A stretch of 64,000 nt of DNA. Source: Endocalyx cinctus. Lineage: Eukaryota; Ascomycota; Sordariomycetes; Amphisphaeriales; Apiosporaceae. This document shows positions 24,185 through 37,579 of this stretch, piece by piece. Below the pieces are notes generated by a model. The model ran no database searches. It saw only the letters and a list, made by a program, of their open reading frames with translations, and was not told the DNA's origin. The position numbers and the translations under genes were made by a program. The stretch covers positions 2,122,171-2,186,170 of the forward strand of contig BCKC01000002.1 in assembly GCA_001600455.1 (NCBI GenBank), given 5' to 3'. Position 1 is the stretch's first letter; every line of letters begins with the position of its first letter.

Positions 24185-27100
24185 GTAATACCACTTTACT
24201 CTTTAGCGAGCCAACTGGGGAAGGAAAGCAGCTGGTAGGTGCAACTGTTCCAAGCATCGACGACAAGTCAATCGTCTGATATTTCATCCAAGGGAAAGGG
24301 GGGGCTTAGCCAATTAACCGAGCTGGGATCTCTCGCACGTATAATCCACCTACTTTAAGTTGAGCAGCATTTGGAGGAGACTAGTATCTCGTCTGAAGTT
24401 GTGTGTGCATGTGTTTTTTTTTCTCTCGTGTCAGACTAAGGGAAGGCGCTTTTTTATTGCCTTGTCCTATGTTCCTGAATTGAATGTGGCCCTCGCCACA
24501 CAACACACGGAACTCTGCACATACACCCCCCATTTGCTTTTTTAACTTGTTTCAGAATCGGAAGGGAGAAAAAAAAAAGAAAGAAAGAAAGTGTGGGAAT
24601 ACGGGAGCATCTTGCAAGAAGGGGACCGTTGGCACGACGTCGCCAATCTCGCAGGAGACGGCCGCGGGCATTGCTCTTAGAATTGCCTTGGGAAGCAACC
24701 CGAAGAGATAGCGAGAGAGGAGCTGGCCCGCCCTCTGTCACCTATCACCTCATAGAGGCATATTCATTGTTTTTTTTATGCATAATCTATAAAGCCTCTA
24801 TTTCTACTCGGTGCCGTCAGTCATCATTGTGTATCACATCAGCTGATGTTCGATTCGGAATCTTTCAATCCCATACCTCTCTCCCGCGTAAATTTCTTTA
24901 TTGACTGCCCTTACATATATGAAACCACGTGTCCATCCCCTTGTCCCGCTACTCTGTATGGACGACGGCGATGATGAGAACTGACTTGTCTTTCTGCCTG
25001 TCCGTCCGTCTAGTCTAATTTTTCTTTTTTCCCACCGCCCTCAATCTCGAGGCAACACGAGAGAGGCGGTCATCCGCATCGTCCAACGGGGGGTTTGCTC
25101 GTTGCTCAAAAAAAGCAATTGCCCGACAATGCGGATTCAAGGGTCGAGGGGTCTAGGTTATAGGATCTTAATTCACTATACTAATTAAAGTAGTGTGGTA
25201 ACACAGAACAAAATATGAGCCCATCAAATAGAGTATATCAGATGCACCTGGCGTCGTATCCCGCGGGGGGGGGGGGTTCTGGTCTTCTTTTTGGTTAACC
25301 TGGGATATGTGTGTTTTTTTATTCGGGATATCTTTAAGCTGATCACGAGGCAATATGTCCACGATGAGGTTTCTAAATGTTTGATGATCTTCTACCTACG
25401 TATGTGTGTGTGGATACACAAGCGAGGTAAGCATACCACCACCCTTCATCTACCACCCTCTCTAATTTTTTAATATTTTTTTTGTCCCCTCCCCTCCAAA
25501 TCGTGGTGCCATGTATACTAAATCTAGACGTCATGAGCATATGCGAGTAATGATCAATTTCTCTTTTTCATTCGCCAGCTTTGGTGATACTATCATCTAA
25601 GCGGAGAATGTCATCTTGGTATCTGCCGAGATGTCGAAAACCGAACCTAGCCCGGTTACTTTGTGTGTGGAATGTTTCGTTTCAATGCGTCTATAATTTG
25701 CCTCCTGCTTTCTTTCTTTTTCTTTTCCTTCTTTTTTTTCTTTCTTTTTTGGCCCTTGTCACTCCCTCACTTCAAACTGCAAGGCAACCACTCCTTCTGC
25801 AGACCACGAGATCTATCACCTTTTTTTTTCCCGCTATCCCCCACCTTTTTCCTTGACGACCCCCCCATAAGATCTAACGCCGTCATATCGGAACTGCGCA
25901 GATGCATGCCTAGGGCGTTCTGTCACCTGTATTTCTTTCTCTCTTTTCCACGTCTATTTACTGTTTTGGGCTAGATGCATCGCAGGACATGATGCCTTAA
26001 ATTGACATCGATAATTCCACATTTCGCCTTTTGGCGAGATACCTATACATTTTTTACATAAGGATGCGTCACAGAGCACCATCCCAATACGTCAGCTGTC
26101 TACTAGGACTTGGTTAAAGGAACGCTTCCGGCGGTGAATAGTAAGGGTCAATATTACCCTATTTTTACTGTACAAAACAAGTGTTTTTTTTCTTTATTAT
26201 TATTTTTTTTTCTTACCTGCTACCTGTCATTTTGCGTTACCCGCGTCAGTTGCCGCCGGGTTTTCAACAGTAAGAGCTAGAAACTTGGCCAAGAGCATCT
26301 TATAAAAGGCATCTTAATTGAAATTACAGGTCGAACCAACAAAAATACGCGGCTATACCCGGATTCCGTACTTCATGTGTTGTATTATATTGTTTAGTTG
26401 GGCTCTTGATCTGGACTTTTTGTCCCCGTGCGTAGTACCTCGTACGGTCGAATCGGGAAGTTCGAAGTTAAGCGATGCTTATATGGCCTACATAGATAGA
26501 ACACAAATCACAACCTTTCGTGCTATGAAAACAAAAATCAGACGAAAGAGAGAAGAAAAAACCGAATCACGCAACAGGGAATCTGATGGAGCTGCGATGT
26601 TGCCTTTATCAGATTGCTGATTCGAGGCGAAAACCTCCATTCTACGGGCGACGACAGCAGCTGAAGATCCCTTCCCAAGGCTTCGCTCCGTTAACGCCGA
26701 TAATCGTCATGGGTGTGGGTGGGACTGGGTCGACGTATGCGACCAGATGATTAGGTATATTGAAAAAAGTTCCGTTGTGATAATGTAGCCCTTTTATTTT
26801 TTTCTCGTTGATGTGGCTCAGTATCCATTCTGGGTAAGTAACAAACAGATGTAATGTACAAGTACGTGTATATGTATGTACGGTTGGGAACCTATATGTA
26901 AAAGAAAGGGTCGAAATTGTCCAGAAGGGCCGAATCGGGGTGTAAACCAAAGAAGAAAGAAAAAAGTGCCATCCCCCCTATCGAAAGCACACCGAACGAG
27001 GTGATTACCTTGAATGGTCAGCGAGTTGGCCGTCCCCTTGTTTCTGGGTACCCTATATCGGGACAGCCCAGTCTATAGAACACGGACCCGAGTAGTTACG

Positions 27101-30100
27101 CGCCGTGGAACCTTACGCTGAACGGGTTTGGTTTTTGGTCCTTTGTTTTTTTTTTCCAGAATCTTGTCAAAAAAGATTTTGACAAGTCAAACAGGGGTCC
27201 CGCTCTTCGTCATCCAAAACGTTGGCGGTTAGATCGAAAAGTCAATAAATCAACGGTATAAAAGAAAAACAGGTTATACAAACCCAAAAACAGAACAACA
27301 AAGGATTTATTATTATATCATTTTTTTATTTTTTATTTTCTACTTCTTTCATTTCTTCCTTATTTTATTATTTTCCATTTTTTTAAAAATGGATGACACT
27401 ACTCTTTTTTACTCGATCTGAGCAATGAAGTCACTGATCGGAGAAAAGATACGGGATCGTACCACCTGTACATAAGACCAGGTTAAGAAAATCAAAGTAC
27501 ACCACCCTGGAACTGCACAGATATTGCCGACTACGAGAATCCCGGCCGGGGAAGAGGCCCGGCGTGTTGCAGCGCAGACAGTGCACGCAAGAACCTTTGA
27601 TATATTCAATTTGTGCAGATTCTTCTTTTTTTTTTTTTTTTTTAATCCTCTTGTGATGGACCCTTTCTCGACCGGTATTGACCGGTAAACTGACCGTTGT
27701 ACCCGAAACGAAAGGGGGGAAATAGATGTACGTATCATTTGTCCTTATTTTTTTAAGGCCCCCAACTGATGATAATAATAATATGTCATGTCATACATAT
27801 GGAGTATATTATGTACGATATATGGGATATATGGGGGAGCCATCAAATCGAAGACACTTTTTTAAGATGGAGATTCCTTCATAGTATTTCCTAACTTACC
27901 ATAGTTGTATACCTACTTATACTATGTACGGTAAGCTCCAACCGAAATAAAACAGGGTTATCCGCTGACCCCTGCCTGTCACATATTCAACTATATTAGT
28001 CGAATCGCAGTCGGCAAAGTTAGGGGTCCTTCCTTTAACTGAGCATATGTAATATATACTATGTATGCCAATAAATTCCCCATACCAGAAAGAAAAAGCC
28101 CATACGATGGATATCATTATCCCTCGTCATCGCTTAATAAAAAGAGACAGCGAGATCCGCCCCCCCTCTCCCCATCTCTCATCCTCTCCACTCCATTCAT
28201 TTGTTTCCCCATCATTACTCACTTTCAAAAAAAAAAAAAAAAAAAAAAAAGAGACCCCCCTTTTTTTTCTTAGTGTATTATTTATTTATTATTATGTACT
28301 TATGTGTGGTCGGTGCATATTCGATCATCGAGGTTGACGATCATTCTGGTCATCGAAGCTTCGCTTGCTCAGGGATTCGTCACCCGGTACCGTCTTTCTC
28401 TACATATCACCGGTATGTATGAGCAATTAGTGTAGTATTGTGCTGTAGGTCTCGATTTCACTTGAACAAATAATATACACAAAGACCCTTGTCCTCCAAT
28501 ACGTCGGGAGATTCGAGCCTCTTTATTACTGTATTTGTCCTTTGTTGTTGGTTCTATTCTATTCTATTTATTGTTATTATGGCAAGCCATGCGCCGTTTC
28601 GTACTCCCCCACCCCCCCTTTTTTTTCAGCAAACAGGGAATCTTACTTAGGGTAGTATCGTACCGTAGTTATCTCGTCCTGACGAGGTAATCAACACGTG
28701 TTAGCGAGCCCTTCTTCATTCCTTCTAAGGCTTCTAAACCTTGTCGATGGAAGCAATGACGGGCATTTTCATCCCGCGGGAGCACATACAGATAGTAGTA
28801 TACACATACGGAGTATACATACGTGTATACTATGCTATGTATACAATACCCAGTATACACATACATCACATACCTAAATGTACAATATAGAAACGCGACA
28901 TTTTATACTAGTATACTATACGCGCACACCATAGCGCGGTTCCGGCTTAAATGATTTGCCGTCCGTCGCATCCCTGGGCGATGTTGAATCTATCCACGAG
29001 TTTGCGCAGATCGGAAACACTTTGCTCGAACTTAACCATCAGGGGTTGGAAATGAGGGTCCTGTCTAGTCGGCACTATACTATATACACACAGTCTCACC
29101 GAACTAGCCAGCCTATGGTTCTGTCCTCTATACGGAACTTGGAACATTGTCATCCATCATGCAAGGCTGTTCACGACCGGGCGTCCGTCACATACATAAT
29201 AAACCCCTTTCATCTAATCTATTCTTTTTCCGCCGTAATATTCGTTAGGTAAAAGAGAAAATAAAATAAAAAAAGGGAACGAGCGAATAAGCCGTGCTTA
29301 ATTTCGACAGAGCATTGAATTCAGTAAATTTATACCACTCTAAGCTAAATAGTCCGGTCATTATCGCGAGATTTGAAGATCATTACCAAGATAATAAATA
29401 TTTGGAGCGGCTCGGTTGTTTTTTTGACAGATTCCATTCCGAGGTGCAGATGTGACGGAGCATCATGGCGCATCGTGGCGCTATCATGAGGCTCTACCCG
29501 TTTGAGATGGCTCTTCTTGTTCATTACCCACTGGTTCTCGCAAAAAAAAGATAACAAGAAAAAAAAAAAAGAAATATTGACATAGCCGCATGAAGTACTT
29601 CATTCTTACATTACATCATATTATTCGTTATCTCTTTTTCTCTTTCTCATTTCATATCTATCAATTTATTACCGAAAAACAAGGTTCTAACCGTTAACGA
29701 CAAAATGATGAGACAAGAGAAATGAAAAAAAAAAAAAAAAAGAAAACATTGCTTTTTTGTGCATCGATCGCCAATCTCAAACACGTCAAAACGCGGGGCG
29801 AGAAGAATCAGAGAGCACTGCCTCGTGGGAAAAGATCTACGCTATTCAATCTTCCTGGGAAAAATCTTCCCAACACATGGATCGACCTCGTTTTACCTAC
29901 ACGGTAAGTTATTTTGTGCTATCGTAGGTTCCGAAGGGGGAAAAGAAAGAAAAAGAGGAATCGAAAAAAAGAAGGGGTAAACTTAGAAAAAATGTGAGTG
30001 GGTTGAGAATCACCGTTTGATCTCCCTTGCAGATTAGTACCGACTTTGCTTCGGCGGCATACCTTATCTAGATTGTGCCTATCGCGGTAGAAAAGGAAAA

Positions 30101-32353
30101 CTTGTAACAAAAGAGAAAGAAGAAAAAGAAAAAAAAGAAACACTGAGGCTGTGCAAACTTTGCATTGATCTTTTTCTTTTTCTTTTTCTTTTTTTTTCTT
30201 TCCCCGGATTTTTTTCCCTTAACGGCCCTTTCCTTCTCTGTTTTATCTTTTCTTTTACCGCCGTCACGTTCCCGGTTCGAGAACAGGGTGGAAGATCCGA
30301 GACGGAGGAGACGCATCAACTGAAGCAATGGACGAGACTTGTACAGCCACGCCCGCAAGGGGGGGCCAGATGCAAAAAACCTTACATATACTGGTCGCCG
30401 ACCTTTTGGGTCCTTTTCCTCGAAAGCCCCCCTTTCCCCGATATTGGGTCGGACGGATATCGACAGCTTTTGGCAAGCTGGACCGATTCATGGAATTTCC
30501 GTCCTTTTTTTTTTTGTTTCGTCTTTTTATTGGTTTCAAAAGGAAAAAAGTCTTGGGAACGGTGAGGATTTCATGCTTAAATTCATTTCTTGATATGCTT
30601 TCTTTTCTTTTTCTTTGTCTTTTTTTCCTTGGTTCTCAGTAGTAAGCAACGATCGAGCAACGGTATCCCGCTGCACATCGCTCTCTTCGTGCATACCTGC
30701 CTTGGAAACTCGCTCCGTCCTTCCATCGGTGAGGAGATTCATGCACCCCGGAAATGAGATAGGTACGTCGAGTAGTATGACAGGAATACGTTCCGAATTA
30801 GCCATAGGCAGGCGTCTCACGAGACCTGATGACGTTTCAACCGTCATATTTCTTTCTCTTCGGAATGCATGACAGCTACATTCTCATAAGATCAATATAA
30901 TTAAGCATAATGAATTATACATATTATACAATGCCATGCTATGAAATATTTACTGTCATTTGTCGAACTAGGTGTAGATACGTCTCCTGCGCGTGATAAT
31001 CCTCGACGTCACTCACCGTAGATATCTCTTTCTTGTTACACAGGTGAGGAAGGGCTCCGGGAACTGGCCGGCCCTGCCGTAACATCAACCGCCCGTTTGC
31101 CGATCTGGTTGGCGATGGGGTTAAACGTGTAGAAGGGCACTGCCACACAGGGTCTTTGTTGTTGTCTGGGCAGGGGTAAACCTAAAACTGACGTATATAT
31201 GCACCATTCAACATATACAGTAAATACGTACGGTGACAGGAGTCGGTTTATTCTCCGATACGGCGTCATGGTACGGCGGAGAACCGCTCAGGGAAGAACT
31301 TGCGGTGTCAAATGGTACCTGCCGAGAGTCACGATGACCTGACCAGACAAGGCATGTCAGGTTTCGTGTGGAGAAGGAAGACGGCGTCTAGCATAATCCA
31401 TCCAGTTCGTTAAGAGACCAGTTAATATTCAAGCTTCCCAAAACCTTGATACTACTCGCTGCACGTACGTGTAGATGTTATTAAATGCACTCCTCCATAT
31501 CGGCGCACTCTATTGGGAAGGCGAGTTCAGCTCTCACAAATTCGGGAATCCCTATACACGGCGAGTATCAGGCCTTTTCAAGAGAGTGCGTACTCGGGTA
31601 AATAACAGGACCAGATATGTAATGCAGGCACGAAATGCTAAGTGTTCCCTGCTCGTCGTAGATGCAGCAGTAAGCTAGCTGTTGGCAGTGACGGTACATC
31701 TCCTGAATCTTGAGGAAGAACTTACCAAGACAGGTTGATAGTCGGCTACTATCCGAATTCTGAACTGCCTGGCATCCATCGGAGATCGGCCTTGTGCATG
31801 TGTGATGTAGATGTAGAGATATGATGTGTTCTGTAGCTTCAATGCCAGGCAATCATGGTGAAAATGATGTGCCTATGCAATAGAAAGGAGGATCTTCTTT
31901 TACTTTAGTCGTCGTATATCATCTGAATAGTTAACAGCCTACCTCTGCAAGACTCCTGTCTATATGATCTGATCTCATTCACAAGACTTCGGGGTTCGTT
32001 TGAAAAGCCATACTTAGACGTATAATATAATGACTTCCACCGTAGATCTTCCACCGCGTAGAGATATAGGTGATGCATTTAATATTTCAATTACCAGATC
32101 GCTCTACTATGTATCTCTAAGCAGTCGACGATATTGATGAAACTAGCTTGTTATTTCTGTTTTACACGCAGCATTCTTTTGATCCAATCACTAAATGCCT
32201 TTGCTTGCTCCGTTCGCCCACCGTTGACGCCAGCCCCGAAGTTTATTAAGTTCGAGATGGGGACTATGCAATAATAATATCCACTACTGTCAAATTTAAG
32301 AAGTATCACTCTCTGCCCGAATCGGCCAATTGCGCTTTTAATATATAACCGAT
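24185..32353. other. Gene-free region, right part of the 16 kb gap
   Basis: The DNA is pyrimidine-rich with many T-rich and A-rich runs (27626-27643, 28227-28250 and 30120-30215, among others). ORFs here mostly translate as poly-Phe/Leu or poly-Lys/Arg from these tracts, and none has a recognisable domain. A perfect 10-bp inverted repeat with a 4-base spacer lies at 27163-27186. The last few hundred bases before 32354 are presumably the 3' UTR and terminator of CTR9. Small spliced genes or non-coding RNAs cannot be excluded. Confidence 0.55.
28227..28250. repeat. Poly-A tract (24 nt)
   Basis: An uninterrupted run of 24 A in gene-free DNA. It is translated as poly-lysine in overlapping spurious frames. 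Confidence 0.85.
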
Positions 32354-35300
32354 TTACTCTTCATCGTCATCATCCCCAGCATCCGCCATGCTCGTGTCGG
32401 CTCCACCAGCCGCGGCCTCTCCGTCATCATCTTCGTCGCTGTCGTCCAAGACTCGACCACGTCTAGCACGCTTCGCAGGGGCGCGCGCAGTTGTGAGTTC
32501 TTCGTCTTCTTCATCGTCATTATCGTTGACTACAGGGTCCACCTCCATGACGTCCTTGTCAACATCACTGTCTGCTTTAGAGGATGCATCATCGGCTCTG
32601 GAGGGTGGCGAACTGCGATTCTCCATGGATCTCTCAGCTCGCTCCAGAGCGTCGTCGTCCTCGCCCTCTGAGCTATCCACCACGATCTCGGCAGACTTGT
32701 ACTTCGAGTTCTCTTTCTTTTGTGCCAATCGCCGCTTCTTCTTCGGCTGACGCTCCTCGTCGGACTCATCATCGCTATCAGCCTTATTCTTACGCTGACG
32801 GCGTTCCTTAGGTCTACCCTCGCCACTAGGCTTGGCCTTCCGCTTTCTCTTTACTTTCTGCCCGGTCTCGCTGTCAGTCGTCATCTCTGCAGCTAAACGT
32901 TCAGCCTCTTCTGCTGCTCGCTTCTCAGCCAACTCTCGATCACGAGCTGCGATCTCTTCACGTTCTTTGCGGAGCTTTTCAAGGCGTTCTTGTTCCTTGG
33001 CTATGGCTTTCTGTTTCTCTTCCTCTCGGCGCTTGATCTCTGCTTGGCGCTTTTCAAGAGCTGCCGCGAGTTTCTCCTTGTTCTTCTCCTCGTACTCTTT
33101 TTGGCTTTCAATTTGTCGGCCAAGCTGTTTCCGTTGAGTATTCCGAGCCATGTTTGCACGTTGCTCTAGATCTGTCTTGGGATAAGGTGGCTGGGGGCTG
33201 GCCGCTATCTCGTCCAATGTAACGATAGCTGCCTCGAGACCTTCAGATGCATCTTCCAGTTGCGACAGGCTTCGTTGGGCTTCAGGTACATTCATGATGT
33301 GCTGGACCAACTGAATCTGAACAAAGGCGACGTTGAACTTGAAATGAATTTGGTCAGGAGACGCTTCTAGTGCCTAGATAATATATTATAATTAGCTTTG
33401 TACCACTTGATTGAATATCTTCTTGTCTTACCTTTTTGGCGAAGTCCAATGCGGTCTTGTAAGCGTCCAGGTTTCGGTCGTGTCTACCTCTATTGAGCCA
33501 CGTCCGACCAAGACATGCTAAGATGCCCGGGTCGTTCGCCTTGCCCTCTTTGGACAGCGCGATCTCGTAGTTCTCAATAGCCTTTGAGAATTGGCGTAGT
33601 TCCGCGTATATGTGGCCAATGTTGATATAGACGTTGGGATCCTTGATCGTTTCACGGATCTTCAAGAAAATCGGCAGGGCATTCTTATAGTCCTTCTTGT
33701 CCTCAACCAAAGCAATGGCAATCCCTTGAGCAGCATACCCATTCTTGGGGTCTAACTGTAGCGCCTTGTCGAAGAACTCGACGGAACGAGCATATTGCGC
33801 CGAACGCTTCTGCTTGTCTTGTTCCGTCTCACGGCGCATTTCGCGGGCTGCCATCATGTATAGATTACCCATACCCACTAAAGCATACCTATCATGCTTG
33901 TCGTAATTCTGAAGAGTATGTTTGTAGTGCCTCAACTCGGGATCTTCATTGACGTGGCCTGACTTCTTTCGAGAACTTACGCGGCCTAAATACCAGCCAT
34001 ATAGCGCCCGGACCTCTAGATCGGCCGGGTTTTCTTTGTACAGCTGTGCCACAGCATCCGGTCCTTCCTTTGTTGGATTCTGGCGCAATTTGATGTACGC
34101 AAGTCGAGCCTGGGCATCGGTGTAATCATCATGACGCGCGATTAGCTTTCCGTACACCTCGACTGCCTGATCAGTAAGACCCTGGGACTCATAACTTCTG
34201 CCAAGATTGAAACTAATGGTAGTGACTAGCGCATCAGTATCCAAATCATCACCTTTCTCGCCAAGTCGCATGCAGGAGCTTAAGGCTGCTTCAAACATCT
34301 CGCTGGCCAGTGCGTGTTTTTCGGCTTGCGAATAGAAACAACCAATGTTGTTAAGAAGCTGCGGGGGGAGTTGCGTCCGCAAGGCAGTTCGCAAGGCAGA
34401 CTCATCTTCTACGCCGGCGGGGTATTCCGAGGGGGGGATCTGATCAATTTCATACTGCTCAGCTTGCAAAAGACACTGAAGGGCCTTATCTGGATGATCG
34501 TTCTCGTAGAGGCGGGCAAGGTTCAGTAAAATAGCCGGATCTGTCGAAAGGTTCTTCTTGGGATCTTTCCAAGCCGTGCGAACATGCTCCAAGTACTCGA
34601 TAGATTTACGCATCTCGGTACTTTTATCTTCTTTGACTGCGGCGAATTGATTGGCGAAGACCTCTTCTGCATAAAGGGTGCCAAGCAGGATCATGGCTTC
34701 GTAGTTACGCTCATTCTTGGCGCTTGGTTGGATCATCTTTTCAAGACGCAGCTTCGCTTCTCCGAGATCATTGTTCAGCACGGATAGTTGCGCTATACCG
34801 AATTTTGCAGGGAGATAGCCCCTCTCCAGCCCACCTCTAGCTTCGTCCGCACGTCTGTAGTAATCGCTGGCCAGATCGAAATTACCAGCCATATGCTCCT
34901 TTCGAGCAAGAATATACCAGCCATCGCTAGCGATCGCGTTTACATCCGTAAGCTGAATTGCCTTGTTGGCCAGCGTATCCACGTGGGGGAGTTCCCCTCT
35001 GGCGAGGAAAAAACTGGCGAAAGCCACACAGGCCAAAGGCTGGTTCTTTTCAAGCTTATATGACTTCTGGATGTATTCAGTTGTGGCCTTTTTGTAAAGT
35101 CGAAGGAACTCGTCGCTGTTGGTAGGAACTCGACCACTAGCATCTAGATAATAAAGTCCGAGTAAAATGTTGGCGGTCTTCGACTCGGGGTTTATTTCTA
35201 GAGCTCTCGTCCATGCCTGTTTCGCATCATCCTTGAAACCCAGTTGCCAGAAACAACAGCCGATACCGATACGTGGGTCGGGATCAACAAGATCAGGCAT

Positions 35301-36050
35301 CTTTGCCAGTACGTCTTGGTAGGTGGTGAGAGAGTCTCTGTAGTTGCCCAAGCCAAATAACGCCCTAGCTTTTCCTAGGGATGCCAACATGTTCTTGCCC
35401 TGGGATACTTTGCTAGCTTGTTCAAAAGCTTTGAGAGCGCTCTTCAATAACTCGGCCTTGTCCTGTTCGATGTGCCCAGCTCCTGATATTTTTGACGGAG
35501 GCTGGAGGGATGCTTTCAGAAGCTGGAGAACGCCTCGAGCGAGGAAGAGGGGGGGGAAGGCAGGGTTGATTCGGGATGCTTCGTTGAGGGAAGAGGTGGC
35601 GAGTTGTAGATAATAATCTTTGGTCTTGGCATCGGATAGGAGAGCGCCTTCCGGTGGAACACGAGGTGCTTCACGACTTTTCCAAAGGTACATCCAGCAC
35701 ATACACGTTATTATGCTCAGTTTCTCTTTGGGGTTGCTGTCCTGCATAGCATTCCCACCTCTACTGAGCATTTCGATAGCGTGGTCAATTTTCTTTTGTT
35801 TCGCGTATGCGAGGGAAACGGTCATCCAGTATGTTCTTGCAGCGCGTTCGTTCTCGAATAATGTGCAAAGTTCGGTAGGATCATCGACCAAATCTTCTAA
35901 ATCAATCTCGACTGCTTCATCTTCTTGATCACCTTGGACGGGAATATCGATCGCGCTAGGAATGTCGGACCATCGCTTGCTGATGGGATGATCATCCATG
36001 ACACCATTCGAGGTGCCATTTGCATGGCCATTTCGCATCGATGTCGCCAT
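32354..36050 (-). CDS. ctr9: CTR9, TPR subunit of the Paf1 complex
   Basis: Ctr9 scaffolds the Paf1 complex, which travels with RNA polymerase II and supports H2B ubiquitination and H3K4/K36 methylation. Two exons (36050-33432 and 33373-32354; 58-nt intron, GTAAGA donor) give 1,212 codons including stop, the usual Ctr9 length. The N-terminal segment (DIPSAIDIPVQGDQ, EIDLEDLVDDPTEL) is typical. Residues from about 75 to 890 are tandem tetratricopeptide repeats (for example DYYLQLATSSLNEASRINP and AKQAWTRALEINPESKTAN). The intron joins LDFAKK-VRQED-type repeats to ALEASPDQIHFKFNVAFVQ. Then come a long charged coiled coil (EKLAAALEKRQAEIKRREEE) and an acidic, Lys/Arg-rich disordered tail ending DDDDEE. 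I chose ATG 36050 because the frame upstream of it contains only a TTG. The gene is divergent from the Nudix gene across 1.5 kb. Confidence 0.97.
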
Positions 36051-37579
36051 GATGGGCAGAAATGGAAGTAGAATCTGCAATGAAGTTTTTTTTTTTACGA
36101 ATAGTATGGTTGTGTAGGAGGAGGGTTTCGTAGTAATTGACGTTGATTTTTGATAATTAAAAAAGAAGAAAGAAAGAAATTATGTGATAAAAGTTCAAGA
36201 CTTTTGAGAAATGACAGTCAGTCAAGGACGGACTAGATGCAATGATAGCAAAAGAGAGAATGGAGATTCATTGCCAAAATATATAGTTCCCAGCAAGGAA
36301 ACTCAAGTTAGTCAATCTTTTTTAACGCGGTGAATGTAAAGATTCAATGATAATGGTACTTCGCAATTGAAGATTTCGCGAAGTCGGTCAGTCGCGTAAT
36401 GAGGCTTTGCAGGGAAAAATAGTTGAGCTGACAGGGGACTAATGCGACGAGGCTGAATTAAGTATTTAAGTACTTAAGTACCTAACGATACTGCGCTGTA
36501 GTGTACCATTTTAGCGCGCTTTACAGAGCACATAAAATACCTACCTAGGCAGCTACGTGCGTACCTACCCTTACATTACTTAGAATATATTACAGTAAAT
36601 AAGCCGTAATAAACGGAAAATGACCGTTTTAATTGGACAAAAAGGAAGCGACTTTTTTCTAGGCGACTTCTTAAGAAGTCGCTCCCTTAGTTTCGTAATA
36701 TATTAAATCTCAAGCTTTTGGATACACCACTCCCGATTCATAACCCGGGCATCTAGACGGCCGTTGCCCTTGGTTCCAATGACAAACTGGTCACTTTCAC
36801 ATGCGAAACCTTGCGGCGTCGCCGAGTCGAATCTGAAGTTGAAGGAACGCTACCTCTGGAAGAATGGCTCAGCTGCGGGCGATGGTGCCGATCCTACGAT
36901 ATTTAATATTGTTGGTTTTTACGAGATAAACTTGCAGAGAGGCTGGTACTTAGTCGTATATTTAATACTCAGCACCCCATCGGTGGTGTTGATGACTACT
37001 TACCTAGGTAAGTATATATATATATATATTGATCTTCTACCTTCTACCTACCCAGTACCTTGTTACCTGTAGGTAATAGGACTTAAGTAAGTAAGACATA
37101 CTAAAAAGTATCTTACTTTTTGAAAGTTGAGTATATAAACAGAGATTTAATAACATATTCTTCGTTATACCTCAAGTGAAGTATCTTGAATTGTTTTCTC
37201 TAGAAGCTTTCACAAGACAAGCTTATGCAAATTGAGTATATACATGTGCTTGAACAATGGAGTTCCTATTTGTTCAAGAAGTTTCCAAACGATACCATTG
37301 TTTTTGTACATGTTTCCAAAGACATTGTTCATCGATATTAAATTGGGTTTAGTATGATATGAATATAAATATCAGTCAGTAGGCCTCGTCTTTTGCCTAT
37401 TTTGTGTCAGCTTGGTCGTCACCTACATGACGATATACGGGGTAGCTGAGTCTTCTTGAAGATAAGAAACCGTTTCCTGCATTCATATCACCGACTGCAG
37501 TCACCCAACTTATCCTATTGTGGAATGCACAACATTAACAAGTCATACACCTCAAATCGTAAACTAAAGGACGTTCATC
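36051..37579. other. Divergent intergenic region between CTR9 and the Nudix gene
   Basis: This 1.5 kb region should hold both promoters. It contains TAAGTACTTAAG-type words (36465-36490), a 20-base perfect palindrome (36663-36682), a TA microsatellite (37013-37029) and no convincing coding exon. An ORF at 36764-37072 has no recognisable domain and ends in repeat sequence. Confidence 0.6.
36646..36682. promoter_or_regulatory. 20-bp perfect palindrome plus an extra half-site
   Basis: Bases 36663-36682 form a perfect palindrome with half-site GCGACTTCTT, centred on TTAA. A third direct copy, GAAGCGACTT, lies just left of it at about 36647-36656. The element is about 600 bases upstream of the CTR9 ATG and 900 bases upstream of the Nudix ATG. 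It could be a dimer-binding site or a cruciform-forming relic; the function is unknown. Confidence 0.4.

Noticed and set aside
26430..26500. 5S rRNA-like words (TTCGAAGTTAAGCGATGCTT)
   Set aside because: The similarity covers only about 20 bases of plant-type 5S sequence; the fungal 5S ends, internal promoter and pairing are absent.
30068..30847. Several overlapping ORFs of about 85-104 codons on both strands
   Set aside because: Poly-Lys and poly-Phe segments come from A-rich and T-rich runs; no frame keeps a protein-like composition and none can be joined into a family match.
36764..37072. 102-codon plus-strand ORF between CTR9 and the Nudix gene
   Set aside because: It has no recognisable features and ends in a TA microsatellite and palindromic intergenic words.
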